Below, piece after piece: positions 1 to 10,362 of a stretch of 64,000 bases of DNA. Under the pieces are notes generated by a model. That model made no database searches, was not told where the DNA came from, and worked only from the letters and a program-made list of their open reading frames with translations. This DNA comes from Owenia fusiformis (taxonomy: Eukaryota; Annelida; Polychaeta; Sabellida; Oweniidae). A program made the position numbers and the translations under genes. The number at the start of each line of letters is the position of its first letter. Position 1 is the first letter of the stretch. The stretch covers positions 28,918,425 through 28,982,424 of the forward strand of contig CAIIXF020000010.1 in assembly GCA_903813345.2 (NCBI GenBank). The letters run 5' to 3'.

Positions 1-1804
1 AAAATAATTCTTAAGTTTTGTTTTTTAAATTGTCAGTAAATAAAGTGAGATAACACAAATATAGTCTTTATCAAAAATTAAATGTTAAACAAAAATATGT
101 TTTATTAAAATATGTGTATTCATAAACTAATTCATGCAAAATAATAAACAAAAACAAAAATCCACACATCACAGCACAGCACAACACAAAGTGAAACTAA
201 ATCAAACTCCATGCAACAAAATATTAAGAAAAATAAATTGTTGAGTTTAAAAAGTCATAAAGGTATAGATTGCATTTTTGTATAATGCCTGGGTCATATT
301 TGCCTGCGATTCACTGGCCGGCGCCCAGCCGATTGAGTATTTTGTTCAAAATTGAATACATTTCTGAACACAATACTCAATCGGCCAGGCGCCATAGTGA
401 AAATCGGAGCAAATGTGACCAAGGCATAACCTTTGAGACTTCAAAACTAAGTACGAGTAATATATCAAAATTAATCAAATAATGAGAACAACTAAATTAT
501 AAAACTAAATAATAAAAAAATAAAATATAATCATTTGGTGAGAAAACTGTAAAGAGGTACGTGTGTGTGTCTATAAGGGGCCGACATGTGATATGTGAGT
601 GATCGAATTATAAATAGCATATTCACCATAAATATGCTACCCATAATTCAAAGTTGGGGCTCAAGGAATCATGGGATTGGAAAAGTGCAGTATGAGATAT
701 AAGCATTGCGATATTAAACATTCCAGATTTTATGAAGATCTTGAAGTACAATATAACTTTCATAAATACAAAATACATTAATATTCTAGTGTTAAACATT
801 CAATTATTATAGGCTTAGAAATAGATCATTGGCTTAAAAGGGTCAAAAGATGATTTAGGGAAATAGATGGGGGTATATTGAAACATTTTTCAAGTTGTTT
901 TATATCAAAAAATCAAAGAGATTTTCATTTCCATTTACAATAAAATATTGACCATCAAAAGACATTAAAAAGACAAAAAATACATTTCAAGACCTTCATT
1001 TATATCATTCATATAAGCATACAGTACAATATCGATATATGTTTTAACTTCGTTACCATGGTGATGGTGATGATGATTGTTCAAATGCAGTCCTTTTGTG
1101 GAAGCAACAAGTGAGAGTGAACATGTCAATATATAATCAACATGTCAATGTCAATTCAACATGTCAATATCAATAATTTTGGGAACATTATAACATTACC
1201 AGAAATCATACAAAGACGGTTTTTCCGAAAATATCAACACTGATAAAAAATATTTCGTATAAAATGTACTTTTGTTAATATGGAAGAATTTAACATCATG
1301 TTCTATGTTAATATGGAAATAAATACTCAGAAATGTTAATTATGTTATTAAAGTTTGAAAGTGGCACATCTATTCACCGAAGATTCAAATCTAATAATTT
1401 GGTGTACTTTTTCTGAATCAATTAATGAGTTAAAGTTTGAAAACTTGCAAATATGAAATCAAAAATGTTTTTGTTATGTTTTGAATCAGAATTTTGGATT
1501 TTACAAAAATTAACTCCTTTATTTATTTAACTCATCAATTGAACTTTTGGTGCCATTATAATAATGTTAAGTAATACCTAGATGAGCTTGGACCAATTTG
1601 GATACTGTTGTTAAAAATGAAAAATTTGTTTATGAATATATAATTCCAAATGTTAAAAATAAAAACAATGATTTAAAAAATTTAGGAATGTTTTGTGAAT
1701 CAGAATTATGGAAATGATACTTCATGACAAATATTATGAAAAATAAATAATCTAAAATTGGTGTTATTTTCAAAATGTAGAAAAGGGGTGGAATTTTCGC
1801 TTAC
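1..1804. other. Intron downstream of C1 exon
   Basis: AT-rich non-coding DNA. I see no further exon of the RhoGEF here; the only structured item is the palindrome at 283-429. Confidence 0.5.
283..429. repeat. Imperfect palindrome, arms about 68 bases
   Basis: The left arm (starting TAATGCCTGGGTCATATTTG) pairs with the reverse complement of the right arm (ending in GTGACCAAGGCATAA). The best-matched core is GCCGATTGAGTATT on both sides. The loop is only a few bases. It has the shape of a foldback or miniature inverted-repeat element. Confidence 0.8.
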
Positions 1805-1957
1805 TTGCAGCAGGGTTTGGTTGACTAGGCTTTCGTGTAATCGCGTTGATTTTGTCCAACATTGACGATCGTTTACTCTTCATCTTGGTTTTGGATGACC
1901 CTTGGCAGACATCCTGTACATGGTCCACACATTGTCTGTGGGCGTTAGTCTCACAGT
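1805..1957 (-). CDS. ARHGEF11/ARHGEF12-like (RhoGEF2): RhoGEF exon: C1 zinc finger, second part and basic linker
   Basis: A 153-base exon, phase 1 in, phase 1 out, acceptor CCCTCTTACAG, donor GCAA|GTAAGC. It completes the zinc finger with (N)CETNAHRQCVDHVQDVC, giving the remaining C-x4-H-x2-C-x7-C ligands; all eight zinc ligands are present across the two exons. A basic linker follows (SSKTKMKSKRSSMLDKINAI, then TRKPSQPNPAA). The next exon should begin the region before the DH domain and is outside the window or unrecognised in 1-1804. Confidence 0.93.
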
Positions 1958-2216
1958 CTGTAAGAGGGGAATTAAATGCAAACAACCAATACCCAATTTG
2001 TTTTTGTATATACTGAATTTTAAGTACATGCTAACCAATCATCAAGCGCCAAAGAAAAATCATTTATAGCATCCCAATGTCTGTTGGTTGCCGATTCGTG
2101 ATTCTTGAAATGTAATTAATAGTGATAAGGACACAACAGCAAGTGCTCTGATGTGACATGTGACACCTATGTACCTTTCTCAAGACAATCAACAACCCCA
2201 AGACCAGAAATAATCA

Positions 2217-2876
2217 TATATAGCCAGTGTTGTCATTAAGGAGCAAAAACAGCCTGGTCAAACGGACCTGTTCTCCATCAAAATTAGGTGGTCCGTAACA
2301 GGATGTGCTGGTTAAAATGACCAGCATTTCAAAAAAGATGCTGGTCCGTATAAAGTCTCACTGGTCAATAAATTCATGATTGTTTTAAGCACTTAACACT
2401 GTTTCAACATCTCTATTGTAGGATTTATAATTGTAACACTAAGAAAATCAAAATCTGAGAATAAACATAGTTAGTTTATTTTTTGTACTCAAACGGTACA
2501 TGTTTAGCGAACCCTCCCCTACAATTACCGAACGCCCATAAGAAAAGCCCATAAAAAAGCTAGGCGTTCGGTAATTGTATGTAATACTCAGTTTAGCGAA
2601 TCGATTCTAGCGAGAATTAAATGTTCTACTTCCTCCGTGAAAAAGGAAGTTTTGAAAAGTGAACCAGATATCTGCTGAATACGCTCGTGTCAATATTGAT
2701 CAAGACGACCACAAACAATAGAGTAAACCTGCGGACACATATTCTAGAGGTATGTAGGTATCATAAAAACAAACTGGTCCAAAGGTCCAGCACCTGTGCA
2801 ACTTTTGCCGGACCAGAGGACAATCAACTGGTCCCTGACCGCCAGTCCGCTCGTTAATGTTAACACTGTATACAGC
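2217..2876. mobile_element. hAT-like non-autonomous element with 8 bp target duplication
   Basis: Ends CAGTGTTGTCATTAA (from 2225) and the complement CAGTGTTAACATTAA (to 2868). Flanks tatatagc and tatacagc match at 7 of 8 positions, as expected of hAT insertion. The interior is 644 bp, without a transposase frame, and contains short actggtcc motifs in both orientations. A smaller perfect-stem hairpin lies inside at about 2520-2578. Confidence 0.65.
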
Positions 2877-3111
2877 CCCATGCAATATTCACTTTTCCAT
2901 TTCCAATGAAAATATCTTCCTCTTCTATGAAAATTCTGGGCTTTGCTTAAGACGTTTTTTTCAATATTTGTAATGTGGTTCATTTTCCCAAAAAGATCCA
3001 TTTTCTCAAAAAGAAGACCCATAAATGTGAATTTTTAGGTTTGTGGGGAAAATATGTAATGAATTTGTAAACTGACCAATAAAAGAACTGACTAAATTAT
3101 GGCCCACTTAC

Positions 3112-3223
3112 TAGAACATTGGAACCCCTGGTAGCCGACACCCCAGATCAGCTGGCCACAATGGCAACAGTAGCTTGTGTTATGGTAGTGGGCTGGTTGA
3201 AACAAGTGATTCTTGACAAACAT
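3112..3223 (-). CDS. ARHGEF11/ARHGEF12-like (RhoGEF2): RhoGEF exon: C1 zinc finger, first part
   Basis: A 112-base exon, phase 0 in, phase 1 out, acceptor TTCTTTTGCAG, donor A|GTAAGT. It reads MFVKNHLFQPAHYHNTSYCC then HCGQLIWGVGYQGFQCS. It supplies His6, Cys19, Cys22 and Cys36 of the C1 pattern H-x12-C-x2-C-x13-C, and the conserved Gly and Gln of the WGVGYQG loop. C1 domains bind diacylglycerol/phorbol ester or serve as structural and lipid contacts; the Pro usual in the first ligand loop is not obvious here, so diacylglycerol binding is uncertain. Confidence 0.93.
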
Positions 3224-3395
3224 CTGCAAAAGAAAACATCGACTCTCATGAAACATTTGAAAATGAGACATTAAGTTTTGGCAAACTTCGATAGCTGAGA
3301 CAAATGTTTGTACACTACAGATAATAAATTAAAATACAGTATAACAGTTTTATATATTTTGGAAACATTTTGAAAGTTTCATATCCTTCAAACTA

Positions 3396-3580
3396 ACCTT
3401 GTATTGGCGAATGTAACTAACGCATGTCGGCTACTGGTTTAACTTACTATTTTATGACCAACTCATTCAAATATGAAAGGAATAGTGGCAGTTACTATTC
3501 ATATCTAAATGAGTTTCCAATAAAATACTAGGTTAATCCGGTAGCTGATAGGCATTAGTTGCATTCGCGAATACAAGGTT
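3396..3580. mobile_element. Foldback element in the intron between C1 and RGSL exons
   Basis: Ends ACCTTGTATT and AATACAAGGT, with imperfect arms of about 85 bases that can be followed almost to the centre. No coding frame. Confidence 0.7.
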
Positions 3581-3686
3581 AGGTATTCCATGATGCATTT
3601 TTGAACACCTTTCAGACTAATAATAAGTGATCCAACCATTATATTTTCAAATTATACGAATAATTGGCTTTCATATTCTTACACAC

Positions 3687-3837
3687 CTTTTTATTAGTTT
3701 TAAACTTGAAAATTTTCTTATCCTTGGAGACAAAGGACGGGTGTCTCTCGATGCTTGCACGGGACACACCCACTTGCTTCAGAAATGTTGCTAAGGCTAA
3801 GGTCATGGCATGGTTGCGAGGGTCATTCACAGTTTCG
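3687..3837 (-). CDS. ARHGEF11/ARHGEF12-like (RhoGEF2): RhoGEF exon: RGSL domain, terminal helix
   Basis: A 151-base exon, phase 2 in, phase 0 out, acceptor TTGAATTTCAG, donor AAG|GTGTGT. It reads ETVNDPRNHAMTLALATFLK, then QVGVSRASIERHPSFVSKDK, then KIFKFKTNKK. This matches the final RGSL helix of the family (pattern MxxALxxYxxHxGV) and its basic tail. A better-looking donor (GTAAGA) lies 4 bases further on, but only GTGTGT gives phase 0, which the C1 exon needs. Both exon A and exon B splice in frame into it. Confidence 0.9.
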
Positions 3838-5031
3838 CTGAAATTCAAAAAACAAACGTTACAACTGAATTTTGCGTTTTAATTTTCATTAAATTACGAG
3901 GCCATTTGAAAATCATGCATATTTTTGATGCAATGCTTTGTGATTTCTCAGTGAATTAATTATTCCTGATATCAAATGTACTATGGTTTATGGACTACAC
4001 CCATAATAAATCAAATATAATATAGAACACATCAAGTCATTGATTTAAGGAAAAAGAAATCCCATACAGTCTCAAGCATTTCCCCAAGAATGTATGAAGA
4101 CTTGAAGGTGTGCATTAGACTGCATTCAGGATTTATCACATTCGACAAAACTTTTTTAATAATTACAATGAAACTTTCTACTTTATGTATCTTTACGTTA
4201 CAGTACTTTACCTTATTCTAGTGCTAAATAAGCAGCATTAAAAAAAATCAGAAGAATCATGCTTAAGTTTGAATTCAGAGAAAAATGAAGCTACCCAATC
4301 CCATAATGCATCATTAATAAGGTTTCATGGGAAGAGATATCCTTTTAGTATGTTACTTCATATAACAAATCTCATTTTGAAGCCTTATACTTTTTTAAAA
4401 AACATTATAATAAACAGTGTTTTAAAGCAATATGAACTGACCACTGCTCATTACAACCTATCTTTAAATGTTACAGTCGACATAAAAAATTTCATTTGTG
4501 TAAGTAATTTAAGTATATAAGTAAAAATAGAAAATCACTCAAATGTAATAACGTTGGCCAGTTCATGCACAACCTTATATCATGATTACAAGAGTTTAAA
4601 AGTTAGTGCAATTAAAAATAAACTCTATGTAGACAGAAATAACTTTGGAAAAGACATCTGTATTCTGATTGATTCACAGAAAGCTACTTATTTTTAACCA
4701 ATCACATTACAGATATCATTTAGTTAATTAGATATATACATTCAAAGTGACAACTTTCTAATATTAAACATACTACTTATGTGCAGTGTTAGGCTAGTTA
4801 GTAAATAGGGAGACAGAAATATTTTGCCGATTAAGCACATTCTTGTTAAATTATCATGCAGAGCCATGCAGACAAAATATTTCGACGATGAATGAGAAAG
4901 TATCAAATTCTTTATCAAGATTTTTCAAGTAAAACACTGAAAGCTATGACTAACGTTCTTTGGATATTTTCTTTTGGAAACAGTTTCCATCAGAGTTCAC
5001 AATCAATATTAAACTATTGTTCGAAAACAGA

Positions 5032-5261
5032 AAAAGCCATACACAAGTTAAGGATAGATTACAAAGGCTCTAAAAGTACATTGATACAAGACTAAGAAAA
5101 GACACATCCATGCAACGAGTGCACAATTTTCTTACAGTAAAAAAACAGAATGAGCCAAAAAGCCATACAAAAAGTTAAGGACAGACTACAAAGGCGCTAA
5201 AAGTACATTTACGCAAGAAAAGACACGTTCATGCAACGAGTGCACAATTTTCTTACAGTAA
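5032..5261. repeat. Tandem duplication of intron segment reaching the exon B donor
   Basis: Two copies, 5032-5139 and 5157-5261, share long blocks such as aagtacatt and tgcaacgagtgcacaatttt followed by cttacagtaa. The second copy ends inside exon B, so the first copy carries a duplicate of the exon B donor. Confidence 0.8.
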
Positions 5262-5365
5262 TGAGTCAAAATGAGGCCAGAGGTATTTATCAATGATACG
5301 AATTTCGGTGGCTCGATCCATGTTGTCAGAGCTCAGCTCGTGGTCCCCAAATATACTCCCTAGTC
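5257..5365 (-). CDS. ARHGEF11/ARHGEF12-like (RhoGEF2): RhoGEF exon B: RGSL alternative exon, version 2
   Basis: A 109-base exon, phase 1 in, phase 2 out, acceptor TTCGTGTAG and donor CT|GTAAGA. With the carried base it reads GLGSIFGDHELSSDNMDRAT then EIRIIDKYLWPHFDSL(L). It aligns end to end with exon A: G(M/L)G..(Y/F)G....L near the start and (I/E)KY..PHF near the end. GLGSIFG is closer than GMGNLYG to the vertebrate GLGSLYG motif. Its donor region is partly copied 124 bases further downstream in the intron. Confidence 0.83.
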
Positions 5366-5834
5366 CTACACGAACACATAACAGTGCAAAATAAACATAA
5401 CATTAACAACAATTAACAATAACTGGTGTGCTATGGGTGTTCCAAGATGCTAGTAAAATAAAACATATATATATAAAAGGAAGATGTCCTATCAGGTAAG
5501 CGCAGTTTTCATTTCAGAAGAGCACTACTTCGTGATATATAGAAATGCTAAAAAATGTGCAACGGTTGTTTCATTTGTTGTCAATATGTATGAGGGGAAG
5601 ATGCTTAACTGTTATGCCCAGCTAAGACAATCCTTGTTTAATTGAATGATACCACGGTACCAGCACATCATTTTTTTCAACAATGCCCTTTCTGAAATGT
5701 TTCCTACGATTCTGATTGGACAATATACAACAACAATGTGATTACAGCAGACATAAGGTGTGGTGTGATGCATGCTTTTTGAACACTAGCATCTTGGTTA
5801 CCCATTATATCCATACGTAAAATGCTATGATGGT

Positions 5835-5995
5835 GATGTTTTCAAATGCAAAATAGAGTGGAAAAGAGGGAAATTATCAAGTAATAAAGTTTACAGGCAT
5901 AGAGCTCTTACTCTAAATTGTATAGAAATGTCGAAAAATCCGTTTCTTCATTCAAATTTTTGAGAGAAATAAATGAAACAAAACAAGCAGACGGA
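5835..5995 (+). repeat. Dispersed 170 bp family, diverged copy next to exon A
   Basis: Contains the family blocks gcaaaatagagtggaaaag, ctctaaattgtatagaaatg and the right end aagcagacgga. See the copy at 44705-44865 for the family description. Confidence 0.65.
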
Positions 5996-6219
5996 TATTC
6001 TAAACGTGTGTTTTTCATCTTAGAAATGTTCTCGAAACATTGAATCAATTTCTAATTTTCAGTCATTAGGACAATTTAATTTTGTGCCGTGCCTGTGGAC
6101 TTTCTTTAATTCCTTAACTACTTGATAATTTCTCATTTTCCCTCTATTTTCCATGAAAAAACTATCAACCGCCAGGGCATTTTCACGCATGAACTCGTAC
6201 CATACATATAATCACTTAC

Positions 6220-6322
6220 AAGTCGTAAAAATGAGGTAGCATGTATTTTTCCGCAATATCTATTTCTGCACTACTGCTCATGTGATCATTGAGGTCTTGT
6301 GTTCCATAGAGGTTCCCCATGC
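6220..6322 (-). CDS. ARHGEF11/ARHGEF12-like (RhoGEF2): RhoGEF exon A: RGSL alternative exon, version 1
   Basis: A 103-base exon, phase 1 in, phase 2 out, acceptor CCATATATAG and donor TT|GTAAGT. With the carried base it reads GMGNLYGTQDLNDHMSSSAE then IDIAEKYMLPHFYD(F). It follows DFRTKRAL, as in family members reading TKRxLGLGSLYG. It is paralogous to exon B. It cannot be spliced to B without a frame shift into a stop codon. The polypyrimidine tract is weaker than for most exons of this gene, as might be expected of a regulated exon (inference). Confidence 0.85.
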
Positions 6323-6670
6323 CTATATATGGTAAAATATTAACACATATCGTGCAGTATGTTGAATTTTACTTAATTTTTGATTATCTGTTTATATTAA
6401 ACCAATAAATGCAATTTTTCTGGAATGTATAAATGTTAGTACATTTTATAGTTATCAAATGAGAAGTTTATGCTGTATTTAAAATCTAAACTTATTTTAT
6501 CATTTCAACTTTCATAAAAATATTCTAACATATGGCCTTACAATTATAGATGTAACTGTTATATGTGTCTGAAAATTTTTCAAAAATGACAAATATGTTG
6601 GTCTTATTCACATTTATTTGGATAAGTTTTATGAAAAAATCATCAAGCAGTTCAAAAGATCCATCCATAC

Positions 6671-6839
6671 CTAAGGCACGTTTCGTCCTGAAGTCAGCCA
6701 AAAGGTCTGCAATTTCGTTTTTAGCGTAATGTTTGGCAAGATGGAACACTGACCTCATAGCATCTTCTTTATCACATTTATGAAGGAGAATATTCTCCAC
6801 ATTTGATACTATGCCTTCCTCTACGTTCATCCTCAGTGG
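6671..6839 (-). CDS. ARHGEF11/ARHGEF12-like (RhoGEF2): RhoGEF exon: RGSL domain, central helices
   Basis: A 169-base exon, incoming phase 0, outgoing phase 1, acceptor TTTATTTTCAG and donor TTAG|GTATGG. It reads PLRMNVEEGIVSNVENILLH, then KCDKEDAMRSVFHLAKHYAK, then NEIADLLADFRTKRAL plus one base. PLR.. and the terminal DFRTKRALG are signature positions of the RGSL family (family: LEDFRxKRxxG). The phase-1 end joins equally well to exon A (6322) or exon B (5365), restoring Gly in both cases. Confidence 0.93.
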
Positions 6840-7169
6840 CTGAAAATAAAAAAAGATATGTACTATAACTGTTTATAATTTATTTCTATGGTTTATAGGT
6901 TTTTCCTTTAATGGGATTATTGTTAATGAAGCTTTAAATGGTTTTTTTGAACTACATATATTTTATCATCATACAACTAAACTCCAATTTTAGAGGATAA
7001 AACACCTTGAATTCAAAATGAATTTTTTGTAATCTTTTTTATTATATAATAACACTTAAAGTATTTGTTTTTCTGTATTAAGTCTATCACAGAGCCCTAT
7101 TTCTCTTGATGTAACATTCAGGACACTTTTGAGCCTATGCAATAGACTATGCATGATATTCACACTTAC

Positions 7170-7268
7170 TGCTTTATCCACTAGGAAGGTTGAGTGTATC
7201 TCATAAGCCCATTTCTTCATTTCTTTTAATGAACCCTGTTGGTACTGTTCAGTTATCAAATGGAAAAA
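7170..7268 (-). CDS. ARHGEF11/ARHGEF12-like (RhoGEF2): RhoGEF exon: RGSL domain, helices 2-3
   Basis: A 99-base exon, 33 codons, phase 0 to 0, acceptor TTGTATTCCAG and donor GCA|GTAAGT. It reads FFHLITEQYQQGSLKEMKKW then AYEIHSTFLVDKA. This matches the family segment LLFYLxxxxYQQxSxKExxxxxxxIxxxFLxKxA of the RGSL domain. The donor GTAAGT is in frame, so the open frame runs on into the intron, which could mislead gene callers. Confidence 0.95.
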
Positions 7269-7527
7269 CTGGAATACAAAATCAAAAGATCAAAGTACTT
7301 GCAATTGTTTTTCCATAAAGCCTAAGTACATGTATATTCTAAACTTTTTCGCAAGTCTTTATGAAATGAGCAACTCAATAAATATCTTCATATCTTAACT
7401 TTGGATCATTGATCATTTTTACACAAAATTTGAATAATTTCGAAACATTCTAAGCTCTGAAGTTCTGTTTACGTATAATTCAAATACAAATAATTTCGGA
7501 ATATTCTTAAGTTCTGTTTTGACTTAC

Positions 7528-7635
7528 CAGTGGTGACGGGTCACTATTGGAAATCAAGTAGTGCATGAAAACAGCAAGATGCGCTGGTTTATTTGACAAC
7601 ATATTCATATCGCTGAAAGATCCGTGGTCGACCAC
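7528..7635 (-). CDS. ARHGEF11/ARHGEF12-like (RhoGEF2): RhoGEF exon: RGSL domain, first helices
   Basis: A 108-base exon, 36 codons, phase 0 to 0, acceptor TTCTTTATTTAG and donor CTG|GTAAGT. It reads VVDHGSFSDMNMLSNKPAHL then AVFMHYLISNSDPSPL. The KPAHLAVFMHY......DPSPL pattern is diagnostic for the RGS-like domain of the p115/LARG/PDZ-RhoGEF family (vertebrate members read RPAHLxVFLxxxxSQxDPxPLL). The RGSL domain binds GTP-loaded G-alpha12/13. Confidence 0.95.
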
Positions 7636-7999
7636 CTAAATAAAGAAAAAAATGTATAAACACATTGTCGGAACTTTGGAAATGTTATGATCCAAAATAG
7701 GTGACTTTGTATGAAAATACTCAATTTCGCAGCACATTTTGAGATTTTCAACAAACAATGGCGCAAAAGACCTTTCAACTTGCAAATATATTGAAAATGG
7801 TCTAATTTTTTTTCACTATGCACAAATCAATAGAAGTAGAAAATTCAAATCAAATATAAGAGCTTTTATAAATTGTCAAGGGACAAGGATAATCTCAAGA
7901 AAGGAGAGTTTTCACTATTTTCTTGTAAAAGATCTAATAAGGAGGAGTAAGCAGATTCAACAGAACAGCCATCTCAGGCGTAAGCAGATTTCATAGAAC

Positions 8000-10179
8000 A
8001 GCCATTTTATCATTTTTATCATTTCAAGGCACCACTGCCTTGTAAGCATGCAGCAATTTTAAAAATCAAAATCAACAAATGTAAACATAGCGTCAGTTTA
8101 AGAAAATAGAAAACCAGTAAATCATGCAGTTATTTTCAGTCAGCCAACAGGAACCTGTGTAGTTAAAAACATATTAATCTTTCTAATATTACCTATTCAC
8201 TATACTAAAACATCAGTATTTTATTTTTGAAATACCTAAATCTACATATAGTACATGTAGTTTAGAATAAGTAAAGAAGTTATATTTGATAGAAACATCT
8301 GAAATCAACAGCAGTAAATTGCCATTTCAAAATTCAAAACAACAATAAATTGAGTATGAGCCTACATTGAAGGGTTGGCTAAACTTTTTAATTTTGTTAA
8401 ATTGGAGCTTGCATGCATGAGGGCATTCCTGTATTAAAAGGTCAATTAACAAGGTGAAAGGTCAAAGTTCAAGGTGGGGTCAGCAAGGAATCTGAAATCC
8501 ATGGAATAAGCTAAAATTAGTATGGCATTTTTACAAGGTATAATCAAATCTATTTCTTTATTTAAAATTAATAAATATTAATTTTCAAGTAATTAAGCAG
8601 CAACTTGAAGTTGAATTTTATGTTGAGATTTGAGTATACCTTGTTGACTATTTCCTAACAAAAAGTGATAAAATTATTATCATTTTTTATTATCTTTGTT
8701 ATCACCTTTGGATGACTTTACTCTATATTCCAGAGTTCTAACAATAAACATACAAGGGTGGTTCAAAATTAATATCATTCTAAATTCAAATTACATTGAA
8801 CAACCCTCGTAAAAAAGGATTAATGATGAGCATTTGCCCATTTGAACTTTTTAAAGTATCCAAACGACAAACAGTTTTTTCTTCATCTAGCCAGGTGAAA
8901 AATCATTTTTTACAATTAACATTTTGTCACAAATACAATTACAAAAGCGTCATGTCTTTGTGCTAAAAAGCATTGAATTTTGTTGAATTCTAAATGAGAA
9001 AATGTGTTTTGTAAAAATCAAACAATATGTTACCAAACCCATCATGCCCTTTTCTCCATTGCCTTTGATACAATGATAATGATGATGGGAATCGTATTCC
9101 TTTGCACAAAAAGTGTAGCCATCTACAAAGTGTAGTGCAATCTACAAAGTGTAGTGTATTTTTGTGGGGCTGACTAGAATCAAAAATTTACTTCAAACTC
9201 CACAAAAATGTGGTGGTCCATTTACAAAAGTATCTCAAAAATAATTGGTTTTCCTATTTTTGAACATTATTTCTTATAAAACTTATTGAACTATGTTGTC
9301 TTTAATTTCAATCTTTTTTTCATATTTTTGGGATAATGTAATCATAGTTTTTTAAGGAAAATACAACCATTGGGAAGGCTACCTATGTCTGATGTGTTAT
9401 TTAGACAATAGAAAGCTCTTGTATAAGTCCAGCGGTATATGCAAACATAGTACCAATTTCCCGAGAAATTTTAAATAAATTAACCCAAAGTTTGTCTCAC
9501 AATGGGCCAATGTGGTAATTATGAATGTTTCAATTGAAATATTACAGACTGACTAGATGCGTTTTATCTTAATAAAAATGTTATTCTATACAAGTTTTTG
9601 GATAGTAGGAATATCCAAAGAAAGATAAATTACATCTCCTTAAACAACAGATAAAATCATGTTTCTTCGGATAATCCCATATCCTGGCCCTTATATAGGA
9701 TAACCTATAAATGTGTTCATATGGCCCAGAAACATCAAGAAAGCATTCAGTTTAATTAAATTTGTTAACCTCTTAAATACCTCACTCTACTACCTTATAT
9801 AACATATTAGAGTAAGCTAGATTATAGCAAGAGCTTCCCATATGTCAATGTATGTTACCGAAAGCCACAACATGGTATTGTATTTTCATCATCTTTCAGC
9901 GTTTTTTCACAATTTTTTCAGGGTTTATAACAACAGTGAACTTTGATGGTTTTGATGTGATTTTTGGTGGCAAATAAACAAAAAATGCAACAAACCTGCT
10001 GTGCATTGCCAGGCAACGAAATATGATACACTTATATATTGATATGATGTCATGACTCCATTGTGAAATTTTGAGAAAAAGAGAAAATTTAACGAAAATA
10101 TGAGATAAACAACTTATTTTTCTATACAAGACATGTATTAAAGCAGCAAAAATAATACAGTCATCTTAATATTTTATAC
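8000..10179. other. Intron between RGSL exons
   Basis: AT-rich and without any frame I would call an exon. A short foldback-like stretch with gataatcccatatcc occurs near 9670-9710 and resembles part of the palindromic element at 18630-18780. Confidence 0.4.
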
Positions 10180-10362
10180 TTTTGCAAGAATCAATTCAAA
10201 AAATCTCAAAATGGTGACCATGACATCATCACAAAACAGGCACAAAATTAGTAGCGTATTAGACGGAAACAAATTGATAGTTAAGACAACCTCCAACAGA
10301 TGGGGCCTTGCTTCCAATCTCTGCAAAATCCCTGGGTATGATCCAATCGTATTCTCGACCGC
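10180..10362 (-). CDS. ARHGEF11/ARHGEF12-like (RhoGEF2): Candidate alternative exon encoding an RGSL N-terminal segment
   Basis: A 183-base stretch, 61 codons, opens after a strong acceptor (CCCTTTCCTGCAG) and is open to a possible donor AAA|GTATAA; both ends are phase 0. It reads AVENTIGSYPGILQRLEARP, then HLLEVVLTINLFPSNTLLIL, then CLFCDDVMVTILRFFELILAK. The pattern RP.HL...(L/V)L.....P...LL..L matches RGSL helices and aligns with the product of exons 7528-7635 and 7170-7268, although 8 residues shorter. It could replace those two exons. The donor is weak and other frames here are also open, so the 3' end and even coding status are uncertain; a decayed duplicate is possible. Confidence 0.42.
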
